64,000 nt of DNA from an uncultured Pelagibacteraceae bacterium (GCA_902588895.1 CACIRC010000001.1:81948-145947), one strand, 5' to 3'; shown: positions 13,213 through 24,663, counted from the first letter of the stretch. Made by a program: numbers and translations. The notes: a model not told the origin generated them from the sequence alone.

Positions 13213-14373
13213 TTATTTTATCGCCTCAACAATTTTCTGAGCAGCATCATCTAAATTTTCTGCAGAAATTAATTTTAATCCAGAATTATCAAGAATTTCT
13301 TTTCCCTCTTTAAAATTTGTACCCGCTAGTCGTACAACTAAGGGTACACTAATATTAATTTCTTTAGCTGCATCAACTACTCCTTGAGCAAGGACATCAC
13401 ATCTCATAATTCCTCCAAAAATATTAATTAAAATACCTTTAACATTTTTATCTGAGAGAATTATCTTTAACGCAGCAGATACTTTTTCTTTGGATGCACC
13501 ACCTCCTACATCTAAAAAATTTGCTGGCTCTTTGCCATACAATTTAATTATATCCATTGTTGCCATCGCTAATCCTGCTCCATTCACCATACAGCCAATA
13601 CTTCCATCAAGCTTGATATATGCAAGATCATGCTTGCTAGCTTCTATCTCAGTGGGATCTTCCTCGTTTAAATCTCTTAATTCAACAATTTCTGGATGCC
13701 TAAATAAAGCGTTAGAGTCGAAATTAACTTTTGCATCTAAACAAACAATTTTTTCCTCTTTAGTCAAAATTAATGGATTTACTTCAACCATGTTTGCATC
13801 AGTACTCACGAACATTTTATATATTGATTTAATTAATGTTATTGCTTGTTTTTTTGCTTCTTCATTTAAATTAAAAATATTAATTATTTTTTCACAATCT
13901 GACTGAGAAATTTCATCATCCATATCAACTTTTGTAGTTATAATTTTTTCAGGTGAACTGCTTGCAACTTCTTCAATGTCCATCCCTCCTTGGTCACTTG
14001 ATATAAATGCAATTTTAGAACTTGCCCTATCAACCAGGCATGATAAGTAAAATTCTTTATCTATATTTGATGATTCTTCTACGTATAATCTTTTTACCTC
14101 TCTACCTTCAGGACCAGTTTGATGAGTAACTAGTGTTTTTCCTAGTAATTCTTTAGCTGCTACTGTTAGTTCCTCAATAGAGTTTAAAATTTTTACACCA
14201 CCAGCTTTTCCTCTACCTCCAGCATGGATTTGTGCTTTAAGCACATATTTCTCAGTTTTGAGTGCTTTTGCTTTTTGAATAAGTTGATCAACATTAAGCG
14301 CAAATACTCCTTCGGGAACTACAGCTCCATATTTTTTTAATATTTGTTTAGCTTGATGCTCGTGAATATTCAT
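13213..14373 (-). CDS. sucC: Succinyl-CoA synthetase beta subunit
   Basis: This is the nucleotide- and succinate-binding subunit. Its 386 residues start with the family signature [16 protein letters not shown], followed by an ATP-grasp domain with [16 protein letters not shown] (about 46-61) and the metal/nucleotide region MVEVNPLI. The C-terminal CoA-ligase domain contains [18 protein letters not shown] and [16 protein letters not shown]. It begins 2 bp after mdh and leads directly into sucD. Confidence 0.98.
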   Translation of the reverse strand: MNIHEHQAKQILKKYGAVVPEGVFALNVDQLIQKAKALKTEKYVLKAQIHAGGRGKAGGVKILNSIEELTVAAKELLGKTLVTHQTGPEGREVKRLYVEESSNIDKEFYLSCLVDRASSKIAFISSDQGGMDIEEVASSSPEKIITTKVDMDDEISQSDCEKIINIFNLNEEAKKQAITLIKSIYKMFVSTDANMVEVNPLILTKEEKIVCLDAKVNFDSNALFRHPEIVELRDLNEEDPTEIEASKHDLAYIKLDGSIGCMVNGAGLAMATMDIIKLYGKEPANFLDVGGGASKEKVSAALKIILSDKNVKGILINIFGGIMRCDVLAQGVVDAAKEINISVPLVVRLAGTNFKEGKEILDNSGLKLISAENLDDAAQKIVEAIK

Positions 14374-14375
14374 TA

Positions 14376-15338
14376 TTATTTAGATAAATCAGGATCTATT
14401 TTAGATGCAGCTTCCCATAAAGCTTTTACAGCATCTATTGAATGCATAAATTCTTTTTTTTCTTTTTCATCTAAATCAATCTCTTCGATTTTTTCTACAC
14501 CATCTTTTCCAATGACAACAGGAACGCCTGCATAAACATTTTTCACACCATATTCTCCATTTAATTGTACAGCACAGGGTAATAATTTTTTCTGATCATT
14601 CAAATATGCTTCTGCCATTTGAACCCCTGATGCAGCTGGTGCATAAAAGGCTGATCCTTTTTCTAAATATTTAACTATCTCAGCACCACCATCTCGTGTT
14701 CTTTGATTAATTTCCTCAACTCTTTCTAAAGAAATCTTTCCATCCTTTACAAGATCTAACAATGGTTTACCTGAAATTTTTGTAAATCTTGGCATAGGAA
14801 CCATGGTGTCACCATGACCACCCATAACCATTGCCTCAATTTCTCTTACAGGCACATTTAACTCTAATGATAAAAATAATTTAAATCTCGAACTATCTAA
14901 AATACCCGCCATACCAACAACTTTATTTGATGGCAAACCTGAAAATTTTTGAAACGCCATAACCATAACATCTAAAGGATTGGTGATACAAATCACAAAA
15001 GCATTAGGAGCATTTTTCTTTACCCCCTCAGCAACTTGTTTAATAATTTTTAAATTTATACCAAGAAGATCATCTCGGCTCATCCCAGGTTTTCTTGGAA
15101 CGCCTGCTGTAATTATAATTACATCTGAATCTTTTATGTCCTCATAGTTATCGGTTCCTGAAAACCTAACATTGAAACCATCTATAGATGAAGATTGTGC
15201 AATATCTAATGCTTTTCCTTTTGCAATACCACTAGCTACATCAAATAAAACCGCTTCATTCACTAATTCTTTTGTTCCTATTAAATGTGCAAGAGTTCCA
15301 CCTATTTGGCCTGCACCAATTAAAGATATTTTTGTCAT
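14376..15338 (-). CDS. mdh: Malate dehydrogenase (LDH-like type)
   Basis: This NAD-dependent enzyme oxidises malate to oxaloacetate in the TCA cycle. The 320 residues belong to the LDH-like MDH group common in alphaproteobacteria. The Rossmann motif [12 protein letters not shown] is at 8-19, substrate Arg residues lie in [14 protein letters not shown], and the catalytic His is in [14 protein letters not shown]. It lies 9 bp after mmsA and 2 bp before sucC, inside a compact TCA cluster. Confidence 0.97.
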   Translation of the reverse strand: MTKISLIGAGQIGGTLAHLIGTKELVNEAVLFDVASGIAKGKALDIAQSSSIDGFNVRFSGTDNYEDIKDSDVIIITAGVPRKPGMSRDDLLGINLKIIKQVAEGVKKNAPNAFVICITNPLDVMVMAFQKFSGLPSNKVVGMAGILDSSRFKLFLSLELNVPVREIEAMVMGGHGDTMVPMPRFTKISGKPLLDLVKDGKISLERVEEINQRTRDGGAEIVKYLEKGSAFYAPAASGVQMAEAYLNDQKKLLPCAVQLNGEYGVKNVYAGVPVVIGKDGVEKIEEIDLDEKEKKEFMHSIDAVKALWEAASKIDPDLSK

Positions 15339-15347
15339 TTATTTCCT

Positions 15348-16841
15348 TTATTTCATTGTTGGCATAACAAATTCCGCATTTGATCGGACACCTGAAGGCC
15401 ATCTAGATGTTACTGTTTTAAGTTTAGTATAAAATTTTATTCCTTCCATACCATGCATTCCGCTATCTCCAAATAATGATCTTTTCCAACCACCAAAACT
15501 ATGAAATGCCATTGGAACTGGTATAGGTACATTAATACCAACCATACCTACTTGAATTTTACTTGCAAAAGTTCTGCCCGCATCACCATCTCTTGTGTAA
15601 ATACTAACTCCATTTCCATACTCATGGTCATTAATTAATTTTGCTGCCTCTTCAAAAGTTTTTACTCTAACAACTGATAAGACTGGACCGAATATTTCTT
15701 CTTTATAAATTCTCATATTTTTATTTACATGATCAAATAAACATCCACCTATATAGAAACCATTTTCATAACCTTGAAGTTTTAAACCTCTGCCATCAAC
15801 TACTAGCTTAGCACCCTCCTTGACACCTAAATCAACATAACTTGTAACTTTTTCTAAATGTTCTTTTGTAACTAAAGGCCCCATTTCTGATGATTTATCC
15901 ATTCCAGGACCAACTTTTAAAGCTTCAGCTTTTTTAGATAATCTTGATACGAGTTCATCTCCAATATCTCCAACAGCAACTGCAACTGATTGAGCCATAC
16001 ATCTTTCTCCAGCTGAGCCATAAGCAGCACCCATTAGACCATTTACTGCACCATCTAAATCACAATCTGGCATAACAACTAAATGGTTTTTTGCTCCACC
16101 TAAAGCTTGAACTCTTTTTTCATTTTTTGCTGAGTTTTCATAAATATATTTTGCAATAGGAGTAGATCCAACAAAACTAACTGCTTTGATATCTTTATTT
16201 TCTAAAATTGCATCAACAGCTTCTTTGTCTCCATTTATTACGTTGAATACTCCTTCTGGAAGACCCGCATCAGAAAGTAGTTCAGCCAATCTTATTGCAC
16301 AAGAAGGATCTTTTTCTGATGGTTTAAGAATAAAAGTGTTTCCACAAGCTATTGCTATTGGAAACATCCACATTGGTACCATAGCAGGAAAATTAAATGG
16401 TGTAATACCTGCAACAACTCCTAATGGTTGTCTGATTGACCAACTATCAACATTTGTCCCCACATTTTCAGAAAACTCACCTTTTAATAAATGCGGAATT
16501 CCACAAGCAAATTCTACTACCTCAAGTCCTCTGGTTAAAGAACCTCTTGCATCTTCATAAACTTTTCCATGTTCTGAAACTATTAACTTCGTTAATTCAT
16601 CAGAATTTTTTTCAATTAATTCTTTAAATTTAAATATTATTCTAGCTCTTTGTAGAGCAGGTTTTAAAGACCAAGTTTCAAATGCTTTTTTTGCTACCTC
16701 AACAGCACTGTCTAGATCAGATTTTGAGGCAAGTCTTACTTCTGACTCTTGTTCGCCAGTTGCTGGATTAAAAACTTTCCCTTTTTTATCTGAAGATCCC
16801 GGAATTATTTTACCGTTTACGAAGTGTTCTATTAATTTCAT
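15348..16841 (-). CDS. mmsA: CoA-acylating methylmalonate-semialdehyde dehydrogenase
   Basis: This aldehyde dehydrogenase superfamily enzyme of 497 residues converts methylmalonate semialdehyde to propionyl-CoA (valine, thymine or inositol breakdown). Catalytic Cys281 is in GERCMAQSVAV, the oxyanion Asn150 in TPFNFPAMVPMWMFP, and the C-terminal MHGMEGIKFYT is typical. The general-base Glu of the usual ELGGK motif is replaced (ALGGAKNH, 246-253), which characterises the CoA-dependent MmsA subfamily. The partner mmsB lies about 30 kb away at 47053-47967. It sits between sdhB and mdh. Confidence 0.95.
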   Translation of the reverse strand: MKLIEHFVNGKIIPGSSDKKGKVFNPATGEQESEVRLASKSDLDSAVEVAKKAFETWSLKPALQRARIIFKFKELIEKNSDELTKLIVSEHGKVYEDARGSLTRGLEVVEFACGIPHLLKGEFSENVGTNVDSWSIRQPLGVVAGITPFNFPAMVPMWMFPIAIACGNTFILKPSEKDPSCAIRLAELLSDAGLPEGVFNVINGDKEAVDAILENKDIKAVSFVGSTPIAKYIYENSAKNEKRVQALGGAKNHLVVMPDCDLDGAVNGLMGAAYGSAGERCMAQSVAVAVGDIGDELVSRLSKKAEALKVGPGMDKSSEMGPLVTKEHLEKVTSYVDLGVKEGAKLVVDGRGLKLQGYENGFYIGGCLFDHVNKNMRIYKEEIFGPVLSVVRVKTFEEAAKLINDHEYGNGVSIYTRDGDAGRTFASKIQVGMVGINVPIPVPMAFHSFGGWKRSLFGDSGMHGMEGIKFYTKLKTVTSRWPSGVRSNAEFVMPTMK

Positions 16842-16880
16842 GAATACGGTGTTTTAGATCAAAAATATCGAATAGTCTAT

Positions 16881-17660
16881 TTAAACATTAGCTGTTGCTA
16901 ACATTTTTTTTATTTCAGCTATAGCTTTTGCTGGATTCAAGCCCTTAGGACATGCATTTGTGCAATTTAAAATAGTATGACATCTATATAATTTTAATTC
17001 ATCTGCAACTTTTTTTAATCTTGCTTTTCTCTCTTCATCTCTACTATCAATGATCCATCTATATGCCTGTAGTAAAACTGCTGGACCTAAATATTTATCT
17101 CCATTCCACCAATAACTCGGGCAAGATGTAGAACAACAAGCACACATGATACATTCGTAAGCACCATCAAGTTTTGCTCTGTCTTCTTTAGACTGATAAA
17201 TTTCTGTTGTTTGTTTTGTTGAATTATTTTTTAACCAAGGTTCAATGGATTGATATTGTTTATACAAGCCATCTAAATCACCAATCAAATCTCTTTTAAC
17301 TTTTAAATGAGGTAGTGGATAAATATCAATGTCACCATCTATCTCTGCATGAGGAGTTGTACAAGCTAGTCCATTTTTACCTCCCATATTCATAGCGCAC
17401 GAACCACAAACACCATGAGCGCATGATCTTCTATAGGCTAATGTGGGATCAATTTCATTTTTAATTTTATTTAAAATATCCAAAACTTTTGAAGGACAAT
17501 TATCCATATCAACTTCATAAGTATCTATTCTTGGATTTTCTCCAGTTGATGGATCCCATCTATAAATATTAACTTTTCTTAAATTTTTTGATCCAGTTTT
17601 ATCCTCAAAATATTTTCCTTTTTTAACTTCTGAATTTTTTGGTAAGCTTATTTGTGCCAT
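16881..17660 (-). CDS. sdhB: Succinate dehydrogenase iron-sulfur subunit
   Basis: This is the electron-transfer subunit of complex II. In its 259 residues the [2Fe-2S] ligands are Cys80, Cys85, Cys88 and Cys100 ([21 protein letters not shown] region). The C-terminal clusters use [12 protein letters not shown] (170-181) together with Cys227, Cys233 and Cys237 ([14 protein letters not shown]). Its start overlaps the sdhA stop by one base. Gene order is sdhC-sdhD-sdhA-sdhB, as usual in alphaproteobacteria. Confidence 0.98.
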   Translation of the reverse strand: MAQISLPKNSEVKKGKYFEDKTGSKNLRKVNIYRWDPSTGENPRIDTYEVDMDNCPSKVLDILNKIKNEIDPTLAYRRSCAHGVCGSCAMNMGGKNGLACTTPHAEIDGDIDIYPLPHLKVKRDLIGDLDGLYKQYQSIEPWLKNNSTKQTTEIYQSKEDRAKLDGAYECIMCACCSTSCPSYWWNGDKYLGPAVLLQAYRWIIDSRDEERKARLKKVADELKLYRCHTILNCTNACPKGLNPAKAIAEIKKMLATANV

Positions 17661-19435
17661 TAATAAACCCGTTCTTGTGGTGGAAAATATTGTACATCAG
17701 TAGTCAAAGTTGACTGATGTACAGGTCTATAGCTAATTTTGGTATTTTTGCCATCAAACCAAGCAAGAGTGTGTTGCATAAATTTTTGATCATCTCTCTT
17801 TGGATAATCCTCTCTAGCATGTGCGCCTCTGCTTTCTTTTCTTTGATATGCAGAGTCAACAGTTGTCACAGCTTGTCTTATTAGATTATCAAATTCTAAC
17901 GTTTCAACTAGATCGGTATTAAAAACTAAAGATCTATCTTTAACAGAAATTGAGTCTATTCCATCATAAGTTTTTCTAATTTCATCCACACCCTCTTTAA
18001 GGTTTTTTTCTGTTCTAAATACTGCACATTTAGATTGCATAGTTTTTTGCATCGATAACCTCAAATCCGCAGTGCTATTTTCACCTTTGGCGTTTCTTAG
18101 CTTATCAAATCTATCTAAACATTTTTGAGTTTCAGACTCAGAAATTTCTTCATGTGGTGTTCCTGGTGTTATTAATTCAGCTGCTCTCTTTGCTGCTGAT
18201 CTTCCAAAGACTACCAAATCTATTAAAGAATTAGATCCAAGTCTGTTTGCCCCATGTACAGATACACATGCAGCTTCACCAATAGCCATTAGTCCAGGCA
18301 CAGTTTTTTCTGAACCATTAACTGTTAACACTTCAGCTTTATAATTAGTAGGAATACCTCCCATGTTATAATGAACTGTTGGTACAACAGGAATTGGTTC
18401 TTTTGTGATATTTACATTTGCAAATAATCTTGCTGCCTCAGTTATTCCGGGTAGCCTACTCTCAATAATTTCTTTATCTAAATGACTTAAATTTAAATGA
18501 ACATGATCTTGATCTTTTCCAACACCTCTTCCCTCATTAATCTCAATTGACATAGATCGACTTACTACATCCCTTGAAGCTAAATCTTTTGCATTCGGTG
18601 CATATCTTTCCATAAATCTTTCACCTTTAGAATTCGTAAGATATCCTCCTTCTCCACGTGCGCCCTCTGTTATTAAAGTACCATGACCATATATTCCTGT
18701 TGGATGGAATTGTACGAACTCCATATCCTGAAGTGGCAATCCAGCTCTTAAAACCATAGCATTACCATCTCCTGTACAAGTATGAGCAGAAGTTGCTGAA
18801 TAATAAACTTTTCCGTATCCTCCAGTTGCTATGATAACAGTGTGAGCTCTAAATCTGTGAATTGTTCCATCATTTAAATTCCAAGCAATTAATCCTTTGC
18901 ATTCTCCATTTTTCATTAACAGGTCCAAAGCAAAATACTCAATAAAAAATTCTGTATTATGTTTTAATGCCTGTCCATAAAGAGTATGCAATATTGCATG
19001 TCCTGTTCTATCTGCAGCAGCACATGTTCTTTGTACTATTCCGTTTCCATAGTTTTTAGTCATACCACCAAACGGTCTTTGATAAATTTTTCCTTCATCA
19101 GTTCGACTAAAAGGAACACCATATTTCTCTAATTCTAAAACTGCTTTGGGAGCTTCTTTACATAAATATTCAATACTATCTTGATCACCTAACCAATCTG
19201 CACCTTTTACAGTATCGTACATATGCCATCGCCAGTCATCTTCACCCATGTTACCAAGTGCAGCTGATATACCTCCTTGCGCAGCAGATGTATGGCTCCT
19301 TGTTGGAAATACTTTTGAAATACATGCTGTTTTCAGGCCAGCCTCACTAAGCCCTACAGCTGCCCTTAATCCTGAACCACCTGCTCCAAGTACAACAACG
19401 TCGTACTCATGATCAATTATTTCGTATGCTTTCAT
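17660..19435 (-). CDS. sdhA: Succinate dehydrogenase flavoprotein subunit
   Basis: This catalytic subunit of complex II oxidises succinate to fumarate with covalently bound FAD. The dinucleotide-binding motif GAGGSGL is at 17-23 and the FAD-linked His48 is in [16 protein letters not shown]. The substrate region [21 protein letters not shown] and the C-terminal FAD segment [15 protein letters not shown] are intact. Its 591 residues are normal. It overlaps the sdhD 3' end by 4 bp (ATGA), so the two are translationally coupled. Confidence 0.99.
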   Translation of the reverse strand: MKAYEIIDHEYDVVVLGAGGSGLRAAVGLSEAGLKTACISKVFPTRSHTSAAQGGISAALGNMGEDDWRWHMYDTVKGADWLGDQDSIEYLCKEAPKAVLELEKYGVPFSRTDEGKIYQRPFGGMTKNYGNGIVQRTCAAADRTGHAILHTLYGQALKHNTEFFIEYFALDLLMKNGECKGLIAWNLNDGTIHRFRAHTVIIATGGYGKVYYSATSAHTCTGDGNAMVLRAGLPLQDMEFVQFHPTGIYGHGTLITEGARGEGGYLTNSKGERFMERYAPNAKDLASRDVVSRSMSIEINEGRGVGKDQDHVHLNLSHLDKEIIESRLPGITEAARLFANVNITKEPIPVVPTVHYNMGGIPTNYKAEVLTVNGSEKTVPGLMAIGEAACVSVHGANRLGSNSLIDLVVFGRSAAKRAAELITPGTPHEEISESETQKCLDRFDKLRNAKGENSTADLRLSMQKTMQSKCAVFRTEKNLKEGVDEIRKTYDGIDSISVKDRSLVFNTDLVETLEFDNLIRQAVTTVDSAYQRKESRGAHAREDYPKRDDQKFMQHTLAWFDGKNTKISYRPVHQSTLTTDVQYFPPQERVY

Positions 19436-19761
19436 GTGTTTAAATTAAATATTACAAATATTGTAATTAATGGAATTATTATAGCAAAAAAATTAAGAGT
19501 TTTGTTTGCGGCATTTTTGGTTTTTTCTTCTTTGATATAGTCTTCAAAAACCTCACTTATGCTCAAAGCGGAGAAAAAATATGCAAATACCAAAAATAAA
19601 CTAATTAAGAATTTTGAAGGTTGGGTAGTTAAAAACTCAACTAGATCTTGATAGTTTTTATCATACACATTTACTAAATTAATAATAAACCAAAACATTA
19701 ATGGTAATAAAATTACCGAGCTTGCTTTTAAAAATAACCATTTCTTTGTTGCTGGGATCAT
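19432..19761 (-). CDS. sdhD: Succinate dehydrogenase membrane anchor SdhD, histidine-free
   Basis: The assignment rests on position (between sdhC and sdhA), length (109 residues), three predicted membrane spans (about 12-32, 50-72, 88-106) and the EDYI signature near residues 74-77, which matches the quinone-site Asp-Tyr of SdhD. The protein contains no histidine. The heme b ligand His, normally 11 residues before that Asp, aligns with Phe. Start and stop overlap the neighbours by 1 and 4 bp. Sequence similarity to textbook SdhD is low, as is common for this subunit. Confidence 0.85.
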   Translation of the reverse strand: MIPATKKWLFLKASSVILLPLMFWFIINLVNVYDKNYQDLVEFLTTQPSKFLISLFLVFAYFFSALSISEVFEDYIKEEKTKNAANKTLNFFAIIIPLITIFVIFNLNT

Positions 19762-20141
19762 TAATTTAAACCTCTACCAATTAAATAAATCAAGATAGTT
19801 AAAATTAATGAACCAAAAATAACTATTAAGCCTGTAATCTTAGTTATTTTTAAATCAAAACCATAACCTAAATCCATAATCAAGTGTCTAATTTCACTTA
19901 ACATTTGAAAACTAAATGACCACGTAATTCCAATCAAAATAAATTTTCCAACAATGGTTTGTAAAAAAATTTTAATTATTTCATAATTACTCTCACCTAA
20001 AAGAATTAATGCAAACCAAATACAAATCAATGTTATTGCTAGAATATTTATTATTCCAGTAATCCTATGAGAAATAGATACTAGAGATGAAATATGCCAT
20101 TTATAAATTTGTATATGTGGTGATAGAGGTTTATTTTCCAT
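19761..20141 (-). CDS. sdhC: Succinate dehydrogenase cytochrome b556 subunit
   Basis: This is a membrane anchor of complex II with three membrane spans in 126 residues. The family signatures are the N-terminal RPLSPHxxIYK-like segment (KPLSPHIQIYK), the quinone-site motif SISHRITGI (22-30), and SEIRHLIMDLGYG with the heme b ligand His86. It begins 3 bp after the asd stop and its stop overlaps the sdhD start in TAATG. Confidence 0.95.
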   Translation of the reverse strand: MENKPLSPHIQIYKWHISSLVSISHRITGIINILAITLICIWFALILLGESNYEIIKIFLQTIVGKFILIGITWSFSFQMLSEIRHLIMDLGYGFDLKITKITGLIVIFGSLILTILIYLIGRGLN

Positions 20142-20144
20142 TGC

Positions 20145-21140
20145 CTATTTTGAATTAATTATTGTCTCTGCAATTTCGACAGAATTCAGAGCTGCACCTC
20201 TTAATAAATTGTCTGATACTATCCATAAATTAATAGAATTCTCTTTTGTTTTATCTTCTCTAATTCTTGAAATATAAGTCTCATCTTTTCCTGTGGCTTC
20301 TAGTGGTGTGATATAACCTCCGTTTTCTCTTTTATCTATAACTTCACATCCTTCAGCGTTACTTAGTGCTTCCCTAACTTTTTCTAAATTAAATGGCTTT
20401 TCAAATTCTATATTTACAGCCTCAGAGTGAGAAACCAATACAGGAATTCTTACGCATGTTGCTGTAAGTTCAATTGTTTCATCTAAAATCTTTTTGGTTT
20501 CATTTGTCATTTTTAATTCTTCTTTGGTATATCCATCATCAGCAAATACATCAATGTGCGGAATTATATTAAATGCTATTTGTTTAGTAAAATTTTTTGA
20601 CTCAATTTTTTCACCTTCTAAATATTTTTTAGTTTGTTCAACTAATTCATCCATTGGATCTTTACCACCACCTGAAACTGATTGGTAAGTTGATACCACT
20701 ACTCTTTTTATTTTAAATAAATCATGCAGAGGTTTAAGTGCAATTACTAATTGAGCTGTAGAGCAGTTTGGATTTGCAATTATGTTTTTTTTCATTTTTT
20801 TAATATCAGATGCATTAACTTGAGGAACGATTAATGGAACATCTGGATCCATCCTAAAAAAACTTGAATTATCAATTACTATTGTATGTTTGGCGGCCTT
20901 TTCTGCAAATTTTTCAGCAATTTTTCCTGCTGCTGCAAAAAAAGTTATATCTGCTTTTGAAAAATCATATGTATCTAAATTCTCAATTTCGTATTCTTTA
21001 TCTCTAAAAGAGATTTTTTTTCCTGCACTTTTTTCTGATGCAACTAAATATAGATTATCAAACTTGAAGTTCTTTTTATTAAATACTTCAAGAGTTTTCC
21101 TCCCAACATTTCCTGTTGCACCTACTATAGCTATGTTCAT
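20145..21140 (-). CDS. asd: Aspartate-semialdehyde dehydrogenase
   Basis: This NADPH-dependent enzyme makes aspartate semialdehyde, the branch point to lysine, diaminopimelate, threonine and methionine. Its 331 residues contain the N-terminal IVGATGNVGRKTLEV, the nucleophile Cys126 in NPNCSTAQLV, and the substrate region RIPVLVSHSEAVNIEF with Arg and His. It lies between dmdA (15 bp) and sdhC (3 bp). Its pathway partner dapF is also in the window, at 32895. Confidence 0.97.
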   Translation of the reverse strand: MNIAIVGATGNVGRKTLEVFNKKNFKFDNLYLVASEKSAGKKISFRDKEYEIENLDTYDFSKADITFFAAAGKIAEKFAEKAAKHTIVIDNSSFFRMDPDVPLIVPQVNASDIKKMKKNIIANPNCSTAQLVIALKPLHDLFKIKRVVVSTYQSVSGGGKDPMDELVEQTKKYLEGEKIESKNFTKQIAFNIIPHIDVFADDGYTKEELKMTNETKKILDETIELTATCVRIPVLVSHSEAVNIEFEKPFNLEKVREALSNAEGCEVIDKRENGGYITPLEATGKDETYISRIREDKTKENSINLWIVSDNLLRGAALNSVEIAETIINSK

Positions 21141-21155
21141 TTTAAAGTTGTTATA

Positions 21156-22265
21156 CTAAATAAAAGGTAAATCGCAAACTTTACCACTATAAATATCACC
21201 ATTTATGCCAGCTTTTACGTCTTGGTCTATATTCCAATGCGATTTTTTCATCATAGCAATACCAATTACTTTTTTAAAATGTGGCGAATAGCAGGCTGAC
21301 CTCAGTTCTCCAATGATTTTTTTATTATCATCAGTCAGATCTAAAGATCCTGTTAAACTTATTTTGTCCAAATCTAACTTAACACCCATTAATTTTCTTT
21401 TTATACCTTCAGATTTTATTTTCTTTAATTTTTCTTTTCCTAAAAAAATAATTTCACTATCTATGTTTACATATTTATCAAAACCACATTCATAAGGATT
21501 ATCTCCGTTATCCATATCATTGCCATGAGATAACAGTCCACTTTCAATTCGTTCTATTAAATTAGGACACCCCGGTTTAATATTAAATTCTTTTCCAATT
21601 TCAAATAAATGATCATATAGTTTTAGGCCTGCTTCAGTATTTTGGACATATACTTCATAACCTCCTTGTTTAGACCATCCAGATTGTGCAATAAGATGCT
21701 TTGCACCACCAAAATCAAAATAATCAAAACCAAAAAATTTTAATTTTGTGATCTGTTCTCCAAATACTTTTTCCATCAATTGAAATGATTTTGGGCCTTG
21801 TACAGCCATGATATCAACTTTGGGCTCTATAATTTCAACATCAAATTTATTTCCAATTGCTAATCCTTTCGCAAATAATATTACGTCTGTATCAGCGATA
21901 GAAATCCACCATTTGTTTTCATTTATTCTTAAAACAACTGGATCATTAATTAATCCAGCATTATCATCTATAATCGGACAATAATAACATCTTCCATCTT
22001 TAGATTTTGATAAATCTCTACAAGTCATTAGCTGAACTAATTTTGCAGAATCTTTTCCTGAAATTTCTACCTGTCTTTCAGCTGCTACATCCCAAATTTG
22101 AACATGCTCTTTTAAATGATGATAAGAATCTTCAATTGAACCAAAGGCAGCTGGAAGCAACATATGGTTATAAATTGTATAAGCTGTAACACCCTGTTCT
22201 TCAATTCGAGAAGTATATGGTGTACCTCTAAGTCTTCTTGATTTTGCAATTAAAAAGTTTTTCAT
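21156..22265 (-). CDS. dmdA: Dimethylsulfoniopropionate demethylase (DmdA)
   Basis: This tetrahydrofolate-dependent enzyme removes one methyl group from DMSP, giving 3-methylmercaptopropionate. It has 369 residues of the GcvT (aminomethyltransferase) fold. From memory it closely matches the structurally studied Pelagibacter DmdA in several segments: [70 protein letters not shown], and the C-terminal CDLPFI. The adjacent acyl-CoA ligase and dehydrogenase genes fit the rest of the demethylation pathway and argue against GcvT proper. It overlaps the upstream hydrolase by 4 bp. Confidence 0.95.
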   Translation of the reverse strand: MKNFLIAKSRRLRGTPYTSRIEEQGVTAYTIYNHMLLPAAFGSIEDSYHHLKEHVQIWDVAAERQVEISGKDSAKLVQLMTCRDLSKSKDGRCYYCPIIDDNAGLINDPVVLRINENKWWISIADTDVILFAKGLAIGNKFDVEIIEPKVDIMAVQGPKSFQLMEKVFGEQITKLKFFGFDYFDFGGAKHLIAQSGWSKQGGYEVYVQNTEAGLKLYDHLFEIGKEFNIKPGCPNLIERIESGLLSHGNDMDNGDNPYECGFDKYVNIDSEIIFLGKEKLKKIKSEGIKRKLMGVKLDLDKISLTGSLDLTDDNKKIIGELRSACYSPHFKKVIGIAMMKKSHWNIDQDVKAGINGDIYSGKVCDLPFI

Positions 22266-23038
22266 TTTTTTAAAAATTCTAAAACCTTGTCCCTCATTTC
22301 AAATGCTTTTTCAATCATAATCATGTGGCCACAACCCTCTATTATATGTGTAGATGAATTATTAATTAGACTAGAAAATTTTTTTCCAGCTTCTAGTTTC
22401 ACCATCTTATCTAAAGAACCAAAAATTAGCATCGATGGAAATTCAATTAATTTAGCAGCATCAGAACCATTTTTGTAATTGTTACATGCAACAAGGTCTA
22501 CTGCCAGTATGTCTCTTATGTCTCTAGGTGATTGTATTATTTTCTCTACTGGGTTGCCTCCAATAAAACTTTTTGAACCTTCATAACCCCACTTCATCAT
22601 TAATTTAACAGCATCAGAGTCTCCATTTTTTGCTAGATCAATTAAATCTGGATGAACTGGCATCTTATTTGACCCTCCAATAAAAACTAACTTTTTTAAT
22701 CTATCTTTATATTTATGAGCATATTCAAGTATCTCCAAACAACCTTGAGAATGACCAATTAAAATTAAATTGTTTAAATTAAGTTTATTAAAAACCTGTT
22801 CTAACCAATCGGCTATTTTTTCAATACTATCTAAGCAAGGGCCATCTGAATTACCGTGTCCAGGTAAATCAATAGATAATACGTTAAAATTATTATTTGA
22901 AAAAAACTGCTCAGTTAGAGACCAAACAATATGCGAAAGACCACTTCCATGAAGAAATACTATTGTTTCTTTATTTTGATCAATACCCTGACCTGCATCA
23001 GACGCATAAACATTTTTATTTTCCAATTGAAAATTCAA
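22262..23038 (-). CDS. Alpha/beta hydrolase in the DMSP module
   Basis: This 258-residue protein has the alpha/beta-hydrolase fold. The oxyanion segment is [12 protein letters not shown] (about 28-39), [11 protein letters not shown] follows, the nucleophile elbow GHSQG is at 95-99 (Ser97), an acid lies after LIFGSLDKM, and the catalytic His is in [11 protein letters not shown] near residue 239. It is coded between dmdB (6 bp upstream) and dmdA (4-bp overlap), so it is co-transcribed with DMSP demethylation. Its substrate is unknown. A thioesterase or esterase role on a DMSP-derived intermediate is only an inference from context. Confidence 0.85.
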   Translation of the reverse strand: MNFQLENKNVYASDAGQGIDQNKETIVFLHGSGLSHIVWSLTEQFFSNNNFNVLSIDLPGHGNSDGPCLDSIEKIADWLEQVFNKLNLNNLILIGHSQGCLEILEYAHKYKDRLKKLVFIGGSNKMPVHPDLIDLAKNGDSDAVKLMMKWGYEGSKSFIGGNPVEKIIQSPRDIRDILAVDLVACNNYKNGSDAAKLIEFPSMLIFGSLDKMVKLEAGKKFSSLINNSSTHIIEGCGHMIMIEKAFEMRDKVLEFLKK

Positions 23039-23044
23039 AATTAC

Positions 23045-24661
23045 CTAAACTTGTTTTCTTAATTCAAACTTTTGTATTTTTCCTGTCGAAGTTTTTGGTA
23101 GCTCACAGAAGACAACTTTCTTGGGAACTTTAAATCCCGCTAAAGTTTCTTTACAAAAATCAATTAATTCTTTTTCTGATACTGGCTTATCTTTAACCAT
23201 TTCAATAAATGCACAAGGAACTTCTCCCCATTTTTCGTCAGGTTTAGCAACAACTGCGGCAATAGAAACTGATGGATGTTTAGAAAGTGTATTTTCTATT
23301 TCAATTGAGGAAATGTTTTCACCTCCGGAAATAATTATATCTTTTGATCTATCTTGTATTTTTACATACCCATCAGGATGCATTACAGCTAAATCACCAC
23401 TATGAAACCATCCATCTTTCATAGCTTTATTGGTAGCATCTTGGTCTTTAAAGTAACCTTTCATTACGACATTTCCTCTAATCATAATTTCACCAATTGT
23501 TTTTCCATCTTTAGGAACTTCTTTCATTGTTTCTGGATTCAAAACAACTACACCTTCAGTATTTGGATATCTCACACCTTGCCTAGCCTTAATTTCATTT
23601 TGTTTTTCCTCATCGAAATTGTTCCATTCATCATTCCACGCACACTGAGTAACATGTCCATAAGTTTCCGTTAAACCATATACATGCATAACTTCAAAAC
23701 CTAATGCTTTCATTTTTTTGAAAATTATACTTGGTGGTGGCGCTCCAGCAGTCAAAACATAAACTTTTTGTTTTAATTTTTTTTTGTCACTTTCAGGAGC
23801 TCCTGTAATCATATTTAATACTATTGGGGCACCGCCAAAATGAGTTACTTCATATTTATCGATTAATTCAAAAATTTTTTTTATGTCAATATTTCTTAAA
23901 CAAATTGTCCTTCCATTTAACATTGGAACTGTCCATGGATAACACCAACCATTACAATGAAACATTGGAACCACTGTTAAAAAATTTAATCTATTTGGCA
24001 TGTTCCAAGCTACCGAACTTCCTGTGGACATTAAATATGCACCTCTATGGTGATAAACTACTCCTTTGGGATTTCCTGTAGTACCTGATGTATAGCTTAA
24101 TGATATTGCTTGCCATTCATCCTCTGGCATTTGCCAATCGAAATTTTCATCGCCTGTGTTTAAGAAACTCTCATATTCTAAATCACCAATTTTTTCTAAT
24201 TTCGATTGATCAGCATTTTTATCATCTATATCAATTATTATAATTTTTTTATTTAAAGTTTTTAATGCTTTCTTAACTTCTCCATGTAATTGTCTATCAA
24301 CTACTAGCACCTTTGCATCACTGTGATCTAAAATATATGAAATTGTATTTGCATCTAATCTTATATTAATTGTATTTAATACTGCACCTGCCATGGGTAC
24401 TGAGTAATGTCCTTCGAAAATCTCTGGTGTATTAAAGGCTAAGAATGAAACAGTATCTCCTTTTTTAATTCCAATTTTTGACAATGCACTAGCAAATTTT
24501 ACAGCTCTTTTGTAAACTTCATTCCAAGTATATTTCCTATCTTCATAAATTATAGCTTCATAATTTGGGTAAATTTCCCTTGCTCTTTTAAGAAACGTTA
24601 AAGGAGTAAGCGGTACGTAGTTAGCTTTATTTTTATCTAAATTTGTCTCGTAATGATTCAT
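23045..24661 (-). CDS. dmdB: 3-methylmercaptopropionyl-CoA ligase (DmdB type)
   Basis: This AMP-forming acyl-CoA synthetase of 538 residues has the P-loop-like motif TSGTTGNPKG (191-200), YGLTETYGH, the hinge DRSKDIIISGGENISSIEIE, and catalytic Lys528 in TSTGKIQKFELR. The ANL-family features only show a carboxylate:CoA ligase. The assignment to methylmercaptopropionate comes from sitting between dmdC (2 bp) and the hydrolase/dmdA pair, an arrangement known for SAR11. Medium-chain fatty acyl or other substrates cannot be ruled out. Confidence 0.85.
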   Translation of the reverse strand: MNHYETNLDKNKANYVPLTPLTFLKRAREIYPNYEAIIYEDRKYTWNEVYKRAVKFASALSKIGIKKGDTVSFLAFNTPEIFEGHYSVPMAGAVLNTINIRLDANTISYILDHSDAKVLVVDRQLHGEVKKALKTLNKKIIIIDIDDKNADQSKLEKIGDLEYESFLNTGDENFDWQMPEDEWQAISLSYTSGTTGNPKGVVYHHRGAYLMSTGSSVAWNMPNRLNFLTVVPMFHCNGWCYPWTVPMLNGRTICLRNIDIKKIFELIDKYEVTHFGGAPIVLNMITGAPESDKKKLKQKVYVLTAGAPPPSIIFKKMKALGFEVMHVYGLTETYGHVTQCAWNDEWNNFDEEKQNEIKARQGVRYPNTEGVVVLNPETMKEVPKDGKTIGEIMIRGNVVMKGYFKDQDATNKAMKDGWFHSGDLAVMHPDGYVKIQDRSKDIIISGGENISSIEIENTLSKHPSVSIAAVVAKPDEKWGEVPCAFIEMVKDKPVSEKELIDFCKETLAGFKVPKKVVFCELPKTSTGKIQKFELRKQV

Positions 24662-24663
24662 TG

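Noticed and set aside
21156-22265. Glycine cleavage T protein (GcvT)
   Set aside because: The fold is the same, but the detailed sequence follows DmdA and the neighbours are dmdB/dmdC-type genes, with no gcvH or gcvP.
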